Shown here: positions 1 through 13,400 of the stretch, in pieces
Position numbering within the stretch: position 1 is the stretch's first letter
Layout of the letters: every line of letters begins with the position of its first letter
Origin: Maylandia zebra
Lineage: Eukaryota; Chordata; Actinopteri; Cichliformes; Cichlidae
Assembly (NCBI RefSeq): GCF_041146795.1
Contig: NC_135185.1
Span: forward strand, 22,216,529 to 22,280,528
Length of the DNA: 64,000 nt
Reading direction: 5' to 3'
Program-made: the position numbers and the translations under genes
The notes under the pieces: model-generated
Told to the model about the DNA's origin: nothing
Seen by the model: the letters and a program-made list of their open reading frames with translations, nothing else
Database searches by the model: none

Positions 1-1581
<1,581 letters not shown>

Positions 1582-1768
1582 GAGCTGCAAAGGCTTCATG
1601 CATATGAAGTTCACCCAGTCCCCAGACGGCCGCTACGTCCTCGGAGAGAACAGCCCTCCGTTCTCGACCATCCCCGAGGTCATCACCTACTACACGACAC
1701 ACAAGCTGCCAATCAGAGGAGCCGAGCACATGTCCCTGCTGTATCCTGTCCCAGTGCAGACCCTCTGA
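1582..1768 (+). CDS. C-terminal exon of an SHB/SHD/SHE/SHF-family SH2 adapter protein
   Basis: This is the last coding exon of a phosphotyrosine-binding adapter. It starts after a TTTATTGTCAG acceptor; its first base completes a codon from the previous exon, and it then encodes 61 residues and TGA. The residues are the C-terminal half of an SH2 domain: GFMHMKF, a YVLGENSPPFSTIPEVITYY stretch, KLPIRGAEHMSLLYPV, and the very short tail ending QTL. An SH2 domain at the extreme C-terminus, ending in GAEHxxLLYPV, is the signature of the SHB, SHD, SHE and SHF adapters, which link receptor tyrosine kinases and T-cell signalling to downstream proteins. The neighbours (theg, plpp2, tle5, gna11) map to human 19p13.3 together with SHD, which suggests shd. 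The tail itself looks at least as close to SHB or SHF, so the paralogue is left open. The phosphotyrosine-pocket arginine lies in an upstream exon outside the window. Confidence 0.9.
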
Positions 1769-2790
1769 CGGTGACATACACATCCTGATTTTCATGGTGC
1801 TACTGAATATATTCTTATATACATATATATTCTTAGTATTTACCTATTTCTACCTGTGTCCTACATGCTATGACACTGCCATTCTACCTGCACAGCTTGC
1901 AAGAGATTGGACCATCTGGTGCCATCTTTTCTGTTTTTACTTTAATCCCTGTATCTACACTGGCCGCTTACAAGAGAGCTCAGTGCTTAAGGAATCTGTG
2001 AAACAGTACATCACTGAAATCCCTCTATTTATCTGTCACGGACTCTTGAAAGTCAGCAATTGTTGATAATAGGATTGTTAGCTCAGTACTTTCACCTCAC
2101 AGAGGAAAAAGACAAAATCTAGTCTTGAGACGGTAGAATTTATGTAATCTTGCATGGAGTTTTGTCTTTATTGCTGTCAAATGTGAAGCAGACTTAAAGA
2201 ATATTATTGGTGGGGTCAGGGTGGCCTTAGCTTGTGCCAATAATCCAGTTTTTTGTTTGTTTGTTTTTTCTTGTCACATGAATTTCATGTTTTTAAACTG
2301 ACAAAAGGTCAAAGTGATTGGAGCTCTGGTGTGAGGATTGAGAACTAAGTTTAAAAGGTTGGAAATGCAGTTGAAATCATGCTGTGACTACAAGCAGTAT
2401 TGTTGTTATATATATATATATTTTTTTTAAGTTTTAGTTACAATTATGAACCAAACACTACATATTTAAGCCGGACCATCTCTGCGCCCTGGGGTTTTCT
2501 CTCTGCGCGTTTCAGAGGCCCGCCAATGTTACTTGATGCTGTAGCCGTTTTGCCCTGCAGTGTTCTTGGCTCCTCTTGTTAATGTGTGAACAACACAAAG
2601 TTGACTGCATCACACAATAACAGACTCCTGCAATACTAGTTTAGAGAATATTAACTACAGTATTATACTGAAAGCTTGTGGCTTTGTGAACATGATTATC
2701 AAAGAAGCTTTGGTATTTTAATGACTGTGCTATTTTATAAAATTTTAAAACCCTGTAAAAAATAAAGGTTGTGGTGTTTTCAGTTTGTCT
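1769..2790 (+). other. 3'UTR of the SHB-family gene
   Basis: Noncoding, AT-rich sequence follows the TGA. An AATAAA at 2761-2766 followed by a GT/T-rich stretch (2770-2812) gives a plausible 3' end near 2785. No further gene is seen before the theg first exon. Confidence 0.6.
2761..2766 (+). terminator. Polyadenylation signal AATAAA (SHB-family gene)
   Basis: A canonical hexamer about 1 kb after the stop codon, with a GTTGTGGTGTTTTCAG downstream element. It is the first AATAAA after the stop on this strand. Confidence 0.6.
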
Positions 2791-3389
2791 CTGCATTCCT
2801 TTTTTTTTTTTTTAAATAAATAATGTTTCATATGAGCTTCATAATGATAAATGTAATAATGTAAATTAAAATTTGGAATTGAATTAAAGGTAAGTTCAAG
2901 TTACTCCTCCAGCACACAGTTTAGCTTAGAAAATTACACACGCTTCTTTTTTCCCAGATGGAATGATGGATTTTTAAAAAAAAGAATATGGTGCACAACT
3001 TCGAATTTATTTTGGATTTTTTTCTAATCCACACAGTGTCAAAATTAAACAAGTTTAAAATGGTAGGATTCAAGGTTGTGGCTTTGGTAAGGAAATTCTG
3101 GATGTCCTGTATTGGTCTGCTTTATCAGTTTATGTGCAATTACAGTCACAGTCCTGTTGGAACCCCCAGTTGTTGTTGTTATTTTTGGGGGTTTTTTGTT
3201 GTTGTTGTTGTTGTTGTTTTTTTGTTGTTGTTTTTAAAGTGCCCTTTCTCACTTTCCTGTCCCCCAGCCCATGTCTGTCCGTCTGTAACAACTGAAAATA
3301 AAAGAAATAACAACAAAGGCTGATCAAATGGGCCAATATAGCAAGGCCATGATCAATTCTGACGGCTAAAGAACCACAAGGGACAGGCA

Positions 3390-3960
3390 AAAAAAAACAC
3401 CACCATACCTGATAGCTGTTGATGTTTGTAGGTTTGACAGCCTCACCTTGTCATTCTAGCCAGCTCAATCTTTGTCTCGTCTGACCATCAAACTTTTCTT
3501 TAGTAGGTTTTCGACTTCTTTATGTGGTCAGCTACAAATTTCAGCTGAGCTTGTGGACATTAACCGATTTCCTCTCATCTGACGATGACAGTTTGGGTCT
3601 TCCAGTCCTTTACAAAGTGGTGATACATCTGAATAACTTGTATTTATGCGCAATTGTTTGATAGTTGTACATAACTACAAAGCTTAACAATGTTTTACAT
3701 GGTGGAATGTGCAGTTGTTTAGAAAGAGGCCCTTCCATCTTGTGCACAGTTTTCAGTCTTAGCTCTTCACAGAGTTCCTTGAAATTTCCCATTGTTGAGT
3801 ATTGATCACTCTAGTGAGTGCTGTCAAACATTTTATACCGATGATATGACTGATAAGTCAGTCTCAATCACTGATGAGAAATTAATTTGCCTTGGCCAGG
3901 TCAGTTGTCTGGACTGGAGAAATGAATCCAAATTTGTGCATCTAATTCTTGTTTTTTAAA
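3390..3960 (-). mobile_element. Decayed DNA-transposon-like interspersed repeat
   Basis: The intergenic stretch reads like degraded antisense transposase text of the kind dispersed in teleost genomes, for example the segment around 3470-3500 (GTCTCGTCTGACCATCAAAC) and 3590-3640. No intact frame or terminal inverted repeat was found, so the edges are approximate and the superfamily is not certain. Confidence 0.4.
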
Positions 3961-4559
3961 GTCTATGCTATACAGTCCTTCCAATATAGGGAAAAAATGT
4001 TAAAAGGAATCATGATATTCATGCCCATTTGGAGTTTATGTAAACAAAAATATAGTAACTAAATCTTTAGTATTTTTGCAGTTGAAGAATGAAGGAAGTA
4101 TGAATGCTAGTTAAAGTTAAATGTAGGTCTTATCTCACATTGCAGCTGTTCACTGCCAATGACAAAGTGAGAAATTTATGCGAGCAGCAAGTGGGAGACG
4201 ATCTCGCTTTGCCAAGCACATTCAACATAGGCAGGTGTACTGTCACCTGTTACTACAGCAACCAGCAGGTTTCGGTGTCAACACAGAAAGCTGCTACCTC
4301 AGCTGCAGGACAGGTAAGTATAGCTTTAAGGTAACTGGAAAAAGTACTGTTATATGTTAAAGCTAATTGTGTGAATTGGTTTCTATTTATAGTGTAAGCA
4401 GTTTTGGAAGGGTATAATGCACTTGGCTTTGTAATGGACGCTACAGACAAAAATTATACATAGGTATTAAAACTCGTTTTGCCTAGACAACTAATCAGGC
4501 TTGTTACACTACTTGGAAAAAGCCATTAGTCATTCCTCATGCGTTATGTTTTGCTTCCA

Positions 4560-5290
4560 AACTGTCAGACTTTCGGTTGTTTTTCAAAAGTGATTTCAAG
4601 CAGTAGTTGTAGTAATAAAGAAAGGGAAAAGTCGACGTAGATCTGACTCATGACCTATCAGAAACGGTCTTAGTGGAAAAGATGTCAAGAAGTTATTTTT
4701 TTTAGGAAGTGAAACGAGGAGAAAAGAATCTGAGTTTGGAATTTTTAAGCTGACAGCATCAACTGTATGTACAGTAAAGGTCATCAGGGAGGTGCAACAG
4801 TTAGTGTCTACAGCATCAGTAAAACATCTGTAGAGCTGTCATTGTTTGGCGCCATTTCAGCCAGCGTTGTTGGAGATCTTTAAAAGAACCGACTCAATTA
4901 TGAACACAGGAAAGTATTGTCAGGCTTTGATCCATCATGCATTATCATGGAAAGCATGTGATTGGCAACAGCTTGATTTTTCAAGATGGTAGTGATCTCT
5001 GTCAGTGAAGTAAAAGCGTACCTGGATAGAAAAACATTATTAAAAACTATATCAACATTATTGAAGCATTGCAGGATCATCTTGATAGAAAATGGAGCAA
5101 AAGTTAGCCAACATCTAAAGAAGAGCTTTGAATACCCTTCAAGAACACTGGAGAACTATACCAAAGTAACGATCATCCTAATGCTTTTATCCAGACATTG
5201 TATCGTCATCTTTAGGCAACTAAAAGTTATGAATCCCAAGCCGCTCAAGCATTTCAGCTTCATCTGAGACTACCATTATGATAATGATCG
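4560..5290 (+). mobile_element. Tc1/mariner-like transposase remnant
   Basis: The segment 4935-5150 preserves, at nucleotide level, the C-terminal third of a fish Tc1-type transposase: the region around the catalytic aspartate followed by GTAAAAGCGTACCTGGATAG and the stretch coding a DHLDRE-like block. Frames are broken by many substitutions, and no terminal inverted repeats could be paired. It lies between the SH2 adapter gene and theg. Confidence 0.65.
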
Positions 5291-5417
5291 ACCAGAACTA
5301 CTGACAAATGTGCTGTCTCAGATATAAAAGTATGTGGTTGTAATTGAGAAACTCTCTTTTGTTACAACTGAATCATTTTAGCAGCAAAGCGTTCTCCCAG
5401 TTGCATAAAGTGTTTCC

Positions 5418-7652
5418 ATGGCGACTCGGATACAGCAGTTGGCTCAACCCAAACCAAACAGACTAAGATATCCAGACCGGTAGGTCTGAATCGCACCCTT
5501 TAACGAAGCTCTCTGTCTTTGTCGCCTTCTTTTTCACAAATGGGCTCTTTTCTGTTTTTCAGTCGGTCTGTTTACTGGCTGGATAAGCTTCCACCAGAAA
5601 GGAGCGGATTAACCACTAAAATTGGTCTGTGTACCAATCGTTTCCTTTTTTCTTCTCTTGGCAAACTTGATCTTTGCTGCCTTTTTGTAACACCATGCAT
5701 AATTGTTATTTTGTTTTCAACAGAGTTAACCCCCCGCTGGTCGGACTTGTGCATAAGTAGAAAGTTCTACAATCAAGTCACGTAAATATAATAGACTTCT
5801 AATAAATGCGCGACCCATTTTGGGCAGTTTCTTAATAACTTTATGGGTTGTTTTTTTTTCAGAAACATTTATGTGCTCTTATACGTACGATATGAGTCAG
5901 TTTTCTAGTTTCTTGTTCCTTTTTTTTTTTTAAAAGTTTTTAATGTTAGATTTTCCCACAGCTTTGTCACCCTGTCCCCATTAAGATCTTATGTTGTACT
6001 AATATTATTAGCAAGATCCAGTAAACCAAGATAAGAAACTTGTTTGATTGGATTCAAGTGATGAAACTTTCATCATCAGTGTTTGCAATCAGACCTCTCA
6101 GAATTTTCTGTGTGCACATCTGCAGCAGAGTAAAGTGCAGACCTTCATGAAGCCTGAAGCTTCTGAAGCCTTCCCTTTAGAGACATAACAAGAAAACCTA
6201 TTTATTGTAATTTTCTTGCCACTACACATGTCACAAACAAACACGTCAAATTAGGCAGTAGCTAAACTGTACCTGCAAGACCTTTTTTTTTTTTTAAAGC
6301 TCTCTCCATCTTTATGTCCTTCCTCAGAATTTCTCCCATATGGCAGGTCAGTGAATGGGCTCTTAAGGCCGTCCCATCCAAACGGGTGTGTCATCTGGCT
6401 CAACCTCGGGCGCCTGCAGCTGGTTGGCAGCCCGCCTGCCCATTGTCGGTCCCTGTGAGTAACACAAACTATTTCCTGAGAGAAAACGAATATGTGGTGC
6501 ATTGTTAGATGACTGCTAGTTTACCATACCTGCCACAAAGTCTTTTAAACTCCACAGCCTACTGTGTTAGTTAGGCCAGAATGTCCGGTATTTAAAGCAC
6601 CAAAACTTGAAAATATATTATATAATTATATTATAACTTTCAACAGAGCCATCTTGTGTTTTTTACTGGTTTTGTATTCTGAAAGCATGAATAGGTCCAG
6701 GTGTTTTGTGGTTGGCTTTGACTTTCCCTTCAAGGAAGGTTAGGATGATCAAAGTTAATAACTTCCCTAATCCTGAGACGTGTGATTGCCTGTACATCCT
6801 TTCAACTTAATTTATCTAATTAGGCGTGGTGTGATACATTTCAATTTAAAGTGTGTGACATGACTATAAATCCATGTTTCATATGGACAGGATGAAAAAT
6901 ACCTGACTGACACCATTCTTCTTTGTGTTTAATAGGCTTATTTACAAATTTGATTCCAGGTAAGCACACAGACAGCTGTTGCCACTTTACGGATCTGCCA
7001 GCTCGCCCAGCCAAAGCGAAGGCAGGTTCTGGAGAAATCCAGGCACGAATCTAAACATGTACAAGTAATCCACCTGCCCTCTAAAGCATCTCCACACATA
7101 GAGCTACTCGCCAGTAAGCCTATTTTTTTCCACCATGCAATTTTCACCTGCTTGCTTCTTTGCTTGTCTAGGCTCTCAGTCACCCAGGTAAAGGTTCTCT
7201 AGAGAGCTTGAAATAAAGGCAACTGGACTTCTTTAGGTTACTGAAGTAGCTCCACTTCTTGTCCGTGGGGGTTCGTCTGAATACAAATTTGTTTTTAGAA
7301 TTGAGTTGCTTTTTTTTTTTTTTCTTCTTCAAGCTGTCTAGACTTTTTGCATGTGTTTAAACTTGCATTGTATTGTCTGCTAGTTGACACAATCACCTTT
7401 GTTGCCCTAGCTCCGAAGAATGACCACCCCGAGTTCAAAGGAGACCGCCCAGTGTGCTGGTCCGTTTCCAAAGCTGCAAAGAGCTACATAACCAGCCAAA
7501 GACTTCTTGATCTGTCCAGTCCTAAAGAGAGGAAGGCTCTGTATGAGGGATATGACCCATACACGATCAGCCGGGGAGCCCGATCAGCCAGCCCCTCTCC
7601 CAGAATACAACAGCTCTGTTTGCCTCTGTCTCGCAAATGCAGCTCAGAGTAA
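5418..7652 (+). CDS. THEG/SPMAP2-type sperm microtubule-associated protein, complete
   Basis: Six coding exons join in phase: 5418-5479, 5563-5624, 5724-5781, 6328-6454, 6960-7113, 7411-7652. They give 705 nt, 234 residues plus TAA. All junctions are GT-AG. The product is built almost entirely of THEG repeats, short units centred on an aromatic or Arg residue, Leu-Ala/Ser and Pro-Lys/Arg: IQQLAQPKPNR, VYWLDKLPPER, VCHLAQPRAP, ICQLAQPKRRQ, VIHLPSK, VCWSVSKAAK followed by RLLDLSSPKER, and RIQQLCLPLSRK at the end. The EGYDPYTISRGA segment is typical of the family. Mammalian THEG (SPMAP2) is a haploid spermatid protein; repeats of this type pack on microtubules. No signal peptide or membrane segment is present. 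The start is the first ATG before the first repeat, with CC at -2/-1. Human THEG lies close to PLPP2 on 19p13.3, which fits the plpp2 gene downstream here. The paralogue THEGL (SPMAP2L) is the main alternative. Confidence 0.88.
7165..7262 (+). repeat. Short fragment of an interspersed repeat in the last theg intron
   Basis: The wording GCAACTGGACTTCTTTAGGTT resembles the start of the longer repeat at 45915-46240. The copy is about 100 bp, truncated and diverged. Confidence 0.35.
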
Positions 7653-8300
7653 GAGCAGTGACGGCAAACACCGGTCCCCAGAGAGCTGTTGATTGTTCCA
7701 TTTTCCTTGCCGAAGACTGTAATCGTGATGAAGTGTTTTCCTTGTGAAATAATGACTAAGCTTTGTTATTTGTTCTGCTGCGCGAATAGCTATGCACATA
7801 AGTAAAAGACTACTGCAACATCTTAGTGTTTAAGCCCTTGGATATTTGCCACTGTGGACTTACTGTATTAACTGAAGATTTCCTGATTTTACCCGTCTAA
7901 TTTTTGCCAGGATAAAGCTGCTGTTAAGTGTAATTATTCTCCTTATTTTCCTTAAAAACATGCTTGTGTGTGAAATATCTTTTTTAAAGACTATTGTTGT
8001 GCATCTTTGGTAATGATGAACAACATGCTTAATTGCAGGTTGATTAGACCAACTGGGGGGATATTCTTACCCACAGATGAAGTTTCTTTGTGATATTATG
8101 CAGCACATATCCTGTAGTACATCCTTCACGTCTTAATTGCTTTTATAGTTATTGTTAACACAAGCCCCATGCGTCAGTTTTACACACTGCAGACTAATTT
8201 CGAGGCTAAGAAAGGTAATAGCTGAAAGGAAACGATTGTTATTATTATAGTGCAGATGCGCCTAATGGTTTTGGAGTAGTTTCTGTGTAAATTGGCCACA
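7653..8300. other. theg 3' flank, no gene seen
   Basis: This is AT-rich noncoding sequence. I found no convincing AATAAA for theg, so its 3' end is not placed. Nothing else is recognised before the ISRE/TATA segment. Confidence 0.5.
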
Positions 8301-8313
8301 ACATAGAATGCGG

Positions 8314-8398
8314 GAAAGTGAAACCTGTTTTTTTTTTCGTTATAGAAAAAGTTATGAGTTATTTGTGACGTGTAAATGTCATGTAGGCTATATAAAAG
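8314..8398 (+). promoter_or_regulatory. Candidate interferon-responsive promoter: ISRE-like motif plus TATA box
   Basis: GAAAGTGAAACC at 8314-8325 fits the GAAANNGAAA core bound by IRF and ISGF3 factors. About 65 bp downstream, at 8389-8398, is TATATAAAAG, a strong TATA box. A start site would fall near 8420. The next gene on this strand is the cytokine receptor at 10402. Both motifs are seen directly; promoter function and assignment to the receptor gene are inferred. Confidence 0.5.
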
Positions 8399-8419
8399 TG
8401 ACCGTTTGGGGGGACCTCG

Positions 8420-8563
8420 ATCCGCAGTTAGGCAACCGCACGCCACACATTGGGCACGGAGTGGGGCGGTACTGGTGTGTTTACTTCGAGGTGACAAGCG
8501 GCAGATTTTGCGCAATCGCTGTAGATGAACTCTACGAGACGGGTATCATTCGGGCATAATCCG
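8420..8563 (+). other. Possible noncoding first exon of the cytokine receptor gene
   Basis: The segment starts about 25 bp after the TATA box, is richer in CpG than its surroundings, and ends at CCG|GTAAGAG, a strong splice donor at 8564. It would splice to the ATG exon at 10402, which has AG acceptors upstream near 10308 and 10391. An ATG at 8525 opens a short upstream frame that is still open at the donor. No transcript evidence is available. Confidence 0.35.
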
Positions 8564-10401
8564 GTAAGAGGAGTTCGGATTTTGACATTTTGCAGCCGCT
8601 CGTTTCGTTTCATGAATTGCAACTTTGGTTGAAACTCACATAGTGCATGTTTGTTCTGCTGTTTAACGTGATTAACGCTTCAGTAAGCAAACAGAAAAAC
8701 AACCTGTCAAGCTGCTCAAGCGTTAGCGGTTTGTTGACGAGAAAATCTGCTACCACAATTCTTAATGAGTGATTAAAAGTGATTGTTGCTTTATTCCTTG
8801 AGCTCTCATTGGTGCTTTCGCGCATCGTTATTAGTGAGTTGGTTGAGAAGTCGGCTTTTTCAGTTTGAAAAAAAAAATCGCCCATTATTTGCAAATTTCG
8901 AGTTCACTTCGTTGCGATGTTTTACCCAAATCTATTTTGACCAGCTGGTCAAAAACAAAGAAGAAAAACAAAAAGCATCGTAACCATTTCGCTATAACGC
9001 ATTTTAAATTAAATTAAATAAATGTGGAAAGTGATCAAGAATGACCAGAAAGCCAAAGTGCTCCAGCTGTTACTGTCCTGTTGTGAACCTGCTGAGTTAC
9101 AATAGAAACAGATCGCGAGAGCCCATCAAATAAAAACTGGAGTAACAGTGATCCAATAAAAAAATTTATTGGGGTCATCCTGTAGTTCAGTGATTCGTTT
9201 ATATGCATAATAATAATAATAATAATAATAAAAAGGAACACTTGAGCAATGTTTAACTCTGACTAACTTCCAACCTTCAAAGATTTGATTATTTTGATTT
9301 CTACTGAACTTGTTTTATCATTTTGTTTTGATTAATAAAGATCCAGTGTGTGACTTAAGAATTTCGTGATTTTTTTTCTTCAATATATTTAAAGCATTTT
9401 ACGTCTATTAATGTTATTCGTGCAAAGGTGGAATACTTGAAAGCTACATCATTTCTGTGTTTAGAAGCACTAAACACAGTAAATCAGCGAATAGTTTATA
9501 ATCTTCTATATATTACACACTGTGCTTTAGCTGAAATTAAGCTTCCTTTAAATAATTAAATTAAATAATCAAACTGTTTGCATCTAAAAATCTCAGTCAC
9601 TGTCTCCTCAATCTGAAAACTATGAATCTAGCACAAATGTAACTTTAGATTTCAGAGTGAAGTTTGTTATGGGCGATTCTGATTGGCACCTTTTTGCACA
9701 TAAAAGTTCTGATATTAGTGCATTAATAAATGTATAAAGTTCACAATGTTTTTAAAGCACAACATCTGGGCCATTGCTTACTTTGCTTGATGTTTAGTTA
9801 GCAGTATCAGCTTACTGCAACGACCCTTGACTCAGGCTGCTATGTATGCAGATACCAATATATCAGATTGTGAGAGATGTATTAGATGGGCTATAATGAT
9901 AATCCATTTTAAAATGCTGTTTTCTATTCTGACTTTAAATAACCAGAAAATCTGGAGTGGCTTTGTATTGGTGTGCGCCAACACACTGAGTAAGAGCTCC
10001 CACCCTGAGGGGAGCTTTGTTTTCTGTCAAGGGGAAAAGTCAGATGTCAAATTGTTTATTGTGGTCGATCTAGTCACCACTTGCAAGCTTTCACAAACTT
10101 TAGAAAGTCACTTGCACAAACTGCTATGTGTCACATTGGTTGGTGCGTTTCCTATGGTGCAATGCCAAGGAACTCAAAGCAGTAAAAAAATGTTGTAGTG
10201 AAACCGTTTTTAACTTACAGAAATGCATTCAATGGAAATGATGTAATCTAACCACTAAAGCTATTCATTATCAGGCATCCTGTGCTGACACTTCACAAAT
10301 CTTTTTAGCAATTTTGCGGAACAGCGTGCAGAGTCCTTGAAGAGTCCTTGATTTGCATGTAGCATGATGGGAGTGAGTGGGTGAAAAAGCAGTTGGTCTT
10401 C
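8564..10401. other. Intergenic or leader-intron sequence, no gene seen
   Basis: AT-rich sequence with an (ATA)n run at 9208-9231 and no recognisable protein-coding exon. Confidence 0.5.
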
Positions 10402-10459
10402 ATGGAGCGGAGTCCAGCTGTGATGTGGACCTGGCTGCTGGGGGCTGGACTCGTCCTGG
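10402..10459 (+). CDS. Cytokine receptor exon 1: signal peptide
   Basis: The exon encodes MERSPAVMWTWLLGAGLVL and the first base of the next codon, followed by GTAATG. A hydrophobic core (VMWTWLLGAGLVL) and phase-1 end are typical of class I receptor signal exons. The ATG at 10402 is in TTCATGG context. A second in-frame ATG at 10423 would leave a shorter but still hydrophobic leader. Confidence 0.8.
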
Positions 10460-13400
10460 GTAATGTTTAACTTTGTTATCTTTCTGCTGTTTGTTATCAT
10501 CCAGAGCAAGCTTTCAAACAATATGTGAGGATGTGCTGGTATTTCTGGAAGTGTCGTTAGTGGAACCGGGTAATAATTTGTTATTTAAATGACAGAATCT
10601 CACCAAGCATGAGAAAGTTACAACCACAACATGTCACACCACATCCCTCTACTTTCCTCCCAGGTTATTGTTTTTGGTTTTATACCACACAGTTTTGTTA
10701 TTCTACTGTATAATAACCATATAACACCAATTAGCAGACAAGCTTATCAACAAGTGAGTGAATGCAGTGCTGCACAACATTTTGTTATTTCAGCCTGTGA
10801 AGACCAAAACACGGAGTGCGTAATTCGGCAAGCATTTGTCGGATGACTAGAAGCATGTCGTAAGTGGCACATTATTATCATTATTAACATAGGTGACAGG
10901 GGACTTCAATAGCAGTAAACCTCCTGTTGCAATGCAATGTTCCGCTTGCAAGACATTCACGAAAGTGCTACTTGCACTAATGCACACCCATCACACGAGC
11001 TCTGCCTATCAGCAGTGTCCTCCCCCAGCAGTGGAATGCATCCTGCCACTCCAGAAAAACAACTGAGGAACAGCTTGGAAACACAACTAAGAGCCCAAAG
11101 TGTTGAATCTCTCTGCAGTCTCCCCCTTAGCCCAGTCCACTCGACCATCTACACTGGAACTAGCCTGATCCATGCAGGCCCCAGTGTGTAACCCACTGGA
11201 TTCAAAGGATCCCCGGTATACACCCTGAGGCCAGAAACTGCAGTTCAGCCCCAGATCCCCTATTTATGCATCATCGGTTTAAAGTTTTGCCTCTTTTTAG
11301 CTTTGATCTTGCAGTAGATTGGTGATTTTGAGACAGCTAAAAGTCCCCAAATGTCAGCATTATCATCATTCTGAAGAAATCAGTCCACCTGTACCAGCGT
11401 ATGGTTATATTGGCTTACGACAGGTATACCCAGCAGGCAAAACAAGCTATGGCAGTAGGAGCCAAGAAAGGATATTGTTCCGTCTTGCCTGAACTACTGT
11501 TGTAACCTCAGGGAAAATAACTTATAAATGGCTGAAAGCTAATTAATTCCTCTCATCATCTCTTTTTCACCATCCCAAATTTGAAAACAGTGAGTCAGAC
11601 TTGGGCAGTGGAGGTTTTGCATACCTGAGTCACATGAAAGCCTTTCTCTGCACTGTGTTCACACTCTGAGATGATAAAACAGTTGCGCTGATGCTTAAAA
11701 TGTGTGTAGCCTCATTTTTTTTGAGCACACATAATCAATCAAAACTTCAAAAGAGACTGGCATCAGTATAAATCCTGCTAATAAGGATGAGTCTGCTTAA
11801 TAAAGGTACCGCAAGGCACGAGTGCTGACATGCAACGACTGGCTCATAGATAAAAGGTCCTTATTTTAGTTAATTTTTTTTAAAATCCACTTTTACCCAC
11901 CTACACCACACAATAAACTAAAAACCACACTCATCCTTATCAATGAACTGCAACATGTGCTTTTCCATGTCATTAACTCCAGCCACTCTCAATTCTTCCA
12001 GTGTTTTGCATTACAACATCCACGGCCTTCCCCCGACCCCCTCGGCTAATCGGCTGTGTGTTCATACATCGAGTTAATGTCACCTGCCACTGGGAGCCCG
12101 GAGACACGCCAACAACGAAATACACTCTGCAGGTTGAGAAGATATCTAGGTGAGACAAAATGTTCTTTTACATAAAAAGAAAGACAAAGACATTTGAATA
12201 ATATGTAGATAAGGAAAGTGAAAAAGAAACAACGTAAAAATCTATTTTTGTGATCATGATTTTATAGACCCTAATCAAAGTATCTAATCAGAATCAGTTG
12301 TTAGGTTTAACACAATCGTTTGAAAAATGTTATACTACAGTATTTTAATTTTGGAAAGGCCATCACACACAAACCTTCAGTGTTGTTCTTCGGAGATCTG
12401 ATGCCTGCAGCCTATAATTTACATCATTTTTCATATTCATCACCCTGTTGACTAGGTCTTTTGTTTCCCATTTGTTTTTTTCTTGTTCTTTCATTCACTC
12501 AAGTTCTCCCTTTTGATGTATAACATTGGTAGATTAACCCCACTAACCCCATGAAAAGTCCAAAGTACCACTCAGTATTTTTGAAGATGTATCTTTTTAA
12601 AAAAAAATGTTTGAAATTGATCATTTTCCATGTCTAAAAAAACAGCTTTTCTCAATAAAAGAACTCGCTGTTGATGTCTTTTGGGGCAAGGGTGGCAAAG
12701 ATGAAAAACCCTTACAAGTATCAGCTTTTGGCTACACGGAAAACCTTTTGTATTTTTAGTTTTTTAATCTTGCATCTTTATTCTACACTACAACAAAACA
12801 TTCATAGTATAACAACATGAAAACATCAGGCATGTTATCATTAACCTCCAGGGGACTTAACACCTGAGCTCTGCTCAGCTTTACGGGGCTGTAAGGGAAA
12901 GTTTCAGGTCATTGTTTCACAGACTGACTCATAATTTTACTATTATGATGAACGCTTACTGCTCTTACCTGTCTTTCAGGCTACAACATGCAGCTGTTTG
13001 CAAAGAAAAAAATGCCAGTTAAAGAAACAAAAACGTATAGCTAAAAGCAAACTTATACAAGTGTGAATGTTGCACTTTTGCCAGGAGACCAGTAACAGAT
13101 CTACAAGTAAGCGATAAAGCTTGTCCATAACTGCTAATTGCGCTTGTCGGTGCGTTCAGCACTTGTGTGCGCTGTCTGTGAGTGGAAAAGACAGATCAGT
13201 TATTGCAGGTTTAATTTGTTAAAGATTTGTGCTACTAATCATTCTGTATGAGTTTGCGTCACCAGTGCCAAATCCTTTATCACTGTTATTATTAAAGAGA
13301 GGTCGTTATTAGAAAGAGTTTGACAAACGGCTTTAATTTAATGTTTTAATGACTGTGAAATTCAACTTGAGAAATGGCTTTAGGTCCTTTAAAAATTTCT

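Noticed and set aside
4142-4313. Segment with an AG acceptor (CATTGCAG), open frame and GTAAGT donor that could be an exon before theg
   Set aside because: The protein shows no recognisable domain, it cannot be joined to the theg ATG exon as coding sequence, and no partner exon was found.
8308-8559. 83-codon open frame overlapping the ISRE and TATA segment
   Set aside because: It starts upstream of the TATA box, has no recognisable domain, and overlaps a promoter-like region. The noncoding-exon reading is better supported.
10937-11191. 84-codon open frame in receptor intron 1
   Set aside because: No domain recognised, no splice signals in matching phase, low-complexity Ser/Pro content; probably chance or an old repeat.
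11983-12001. Earlier AG acceptor for receptor exon 2 at 11981-11982
   Set aside because: Using it gives an in-frame stop within the exon; the AG at 12000-12001 keeps the frame through the TCHWEPG motif.
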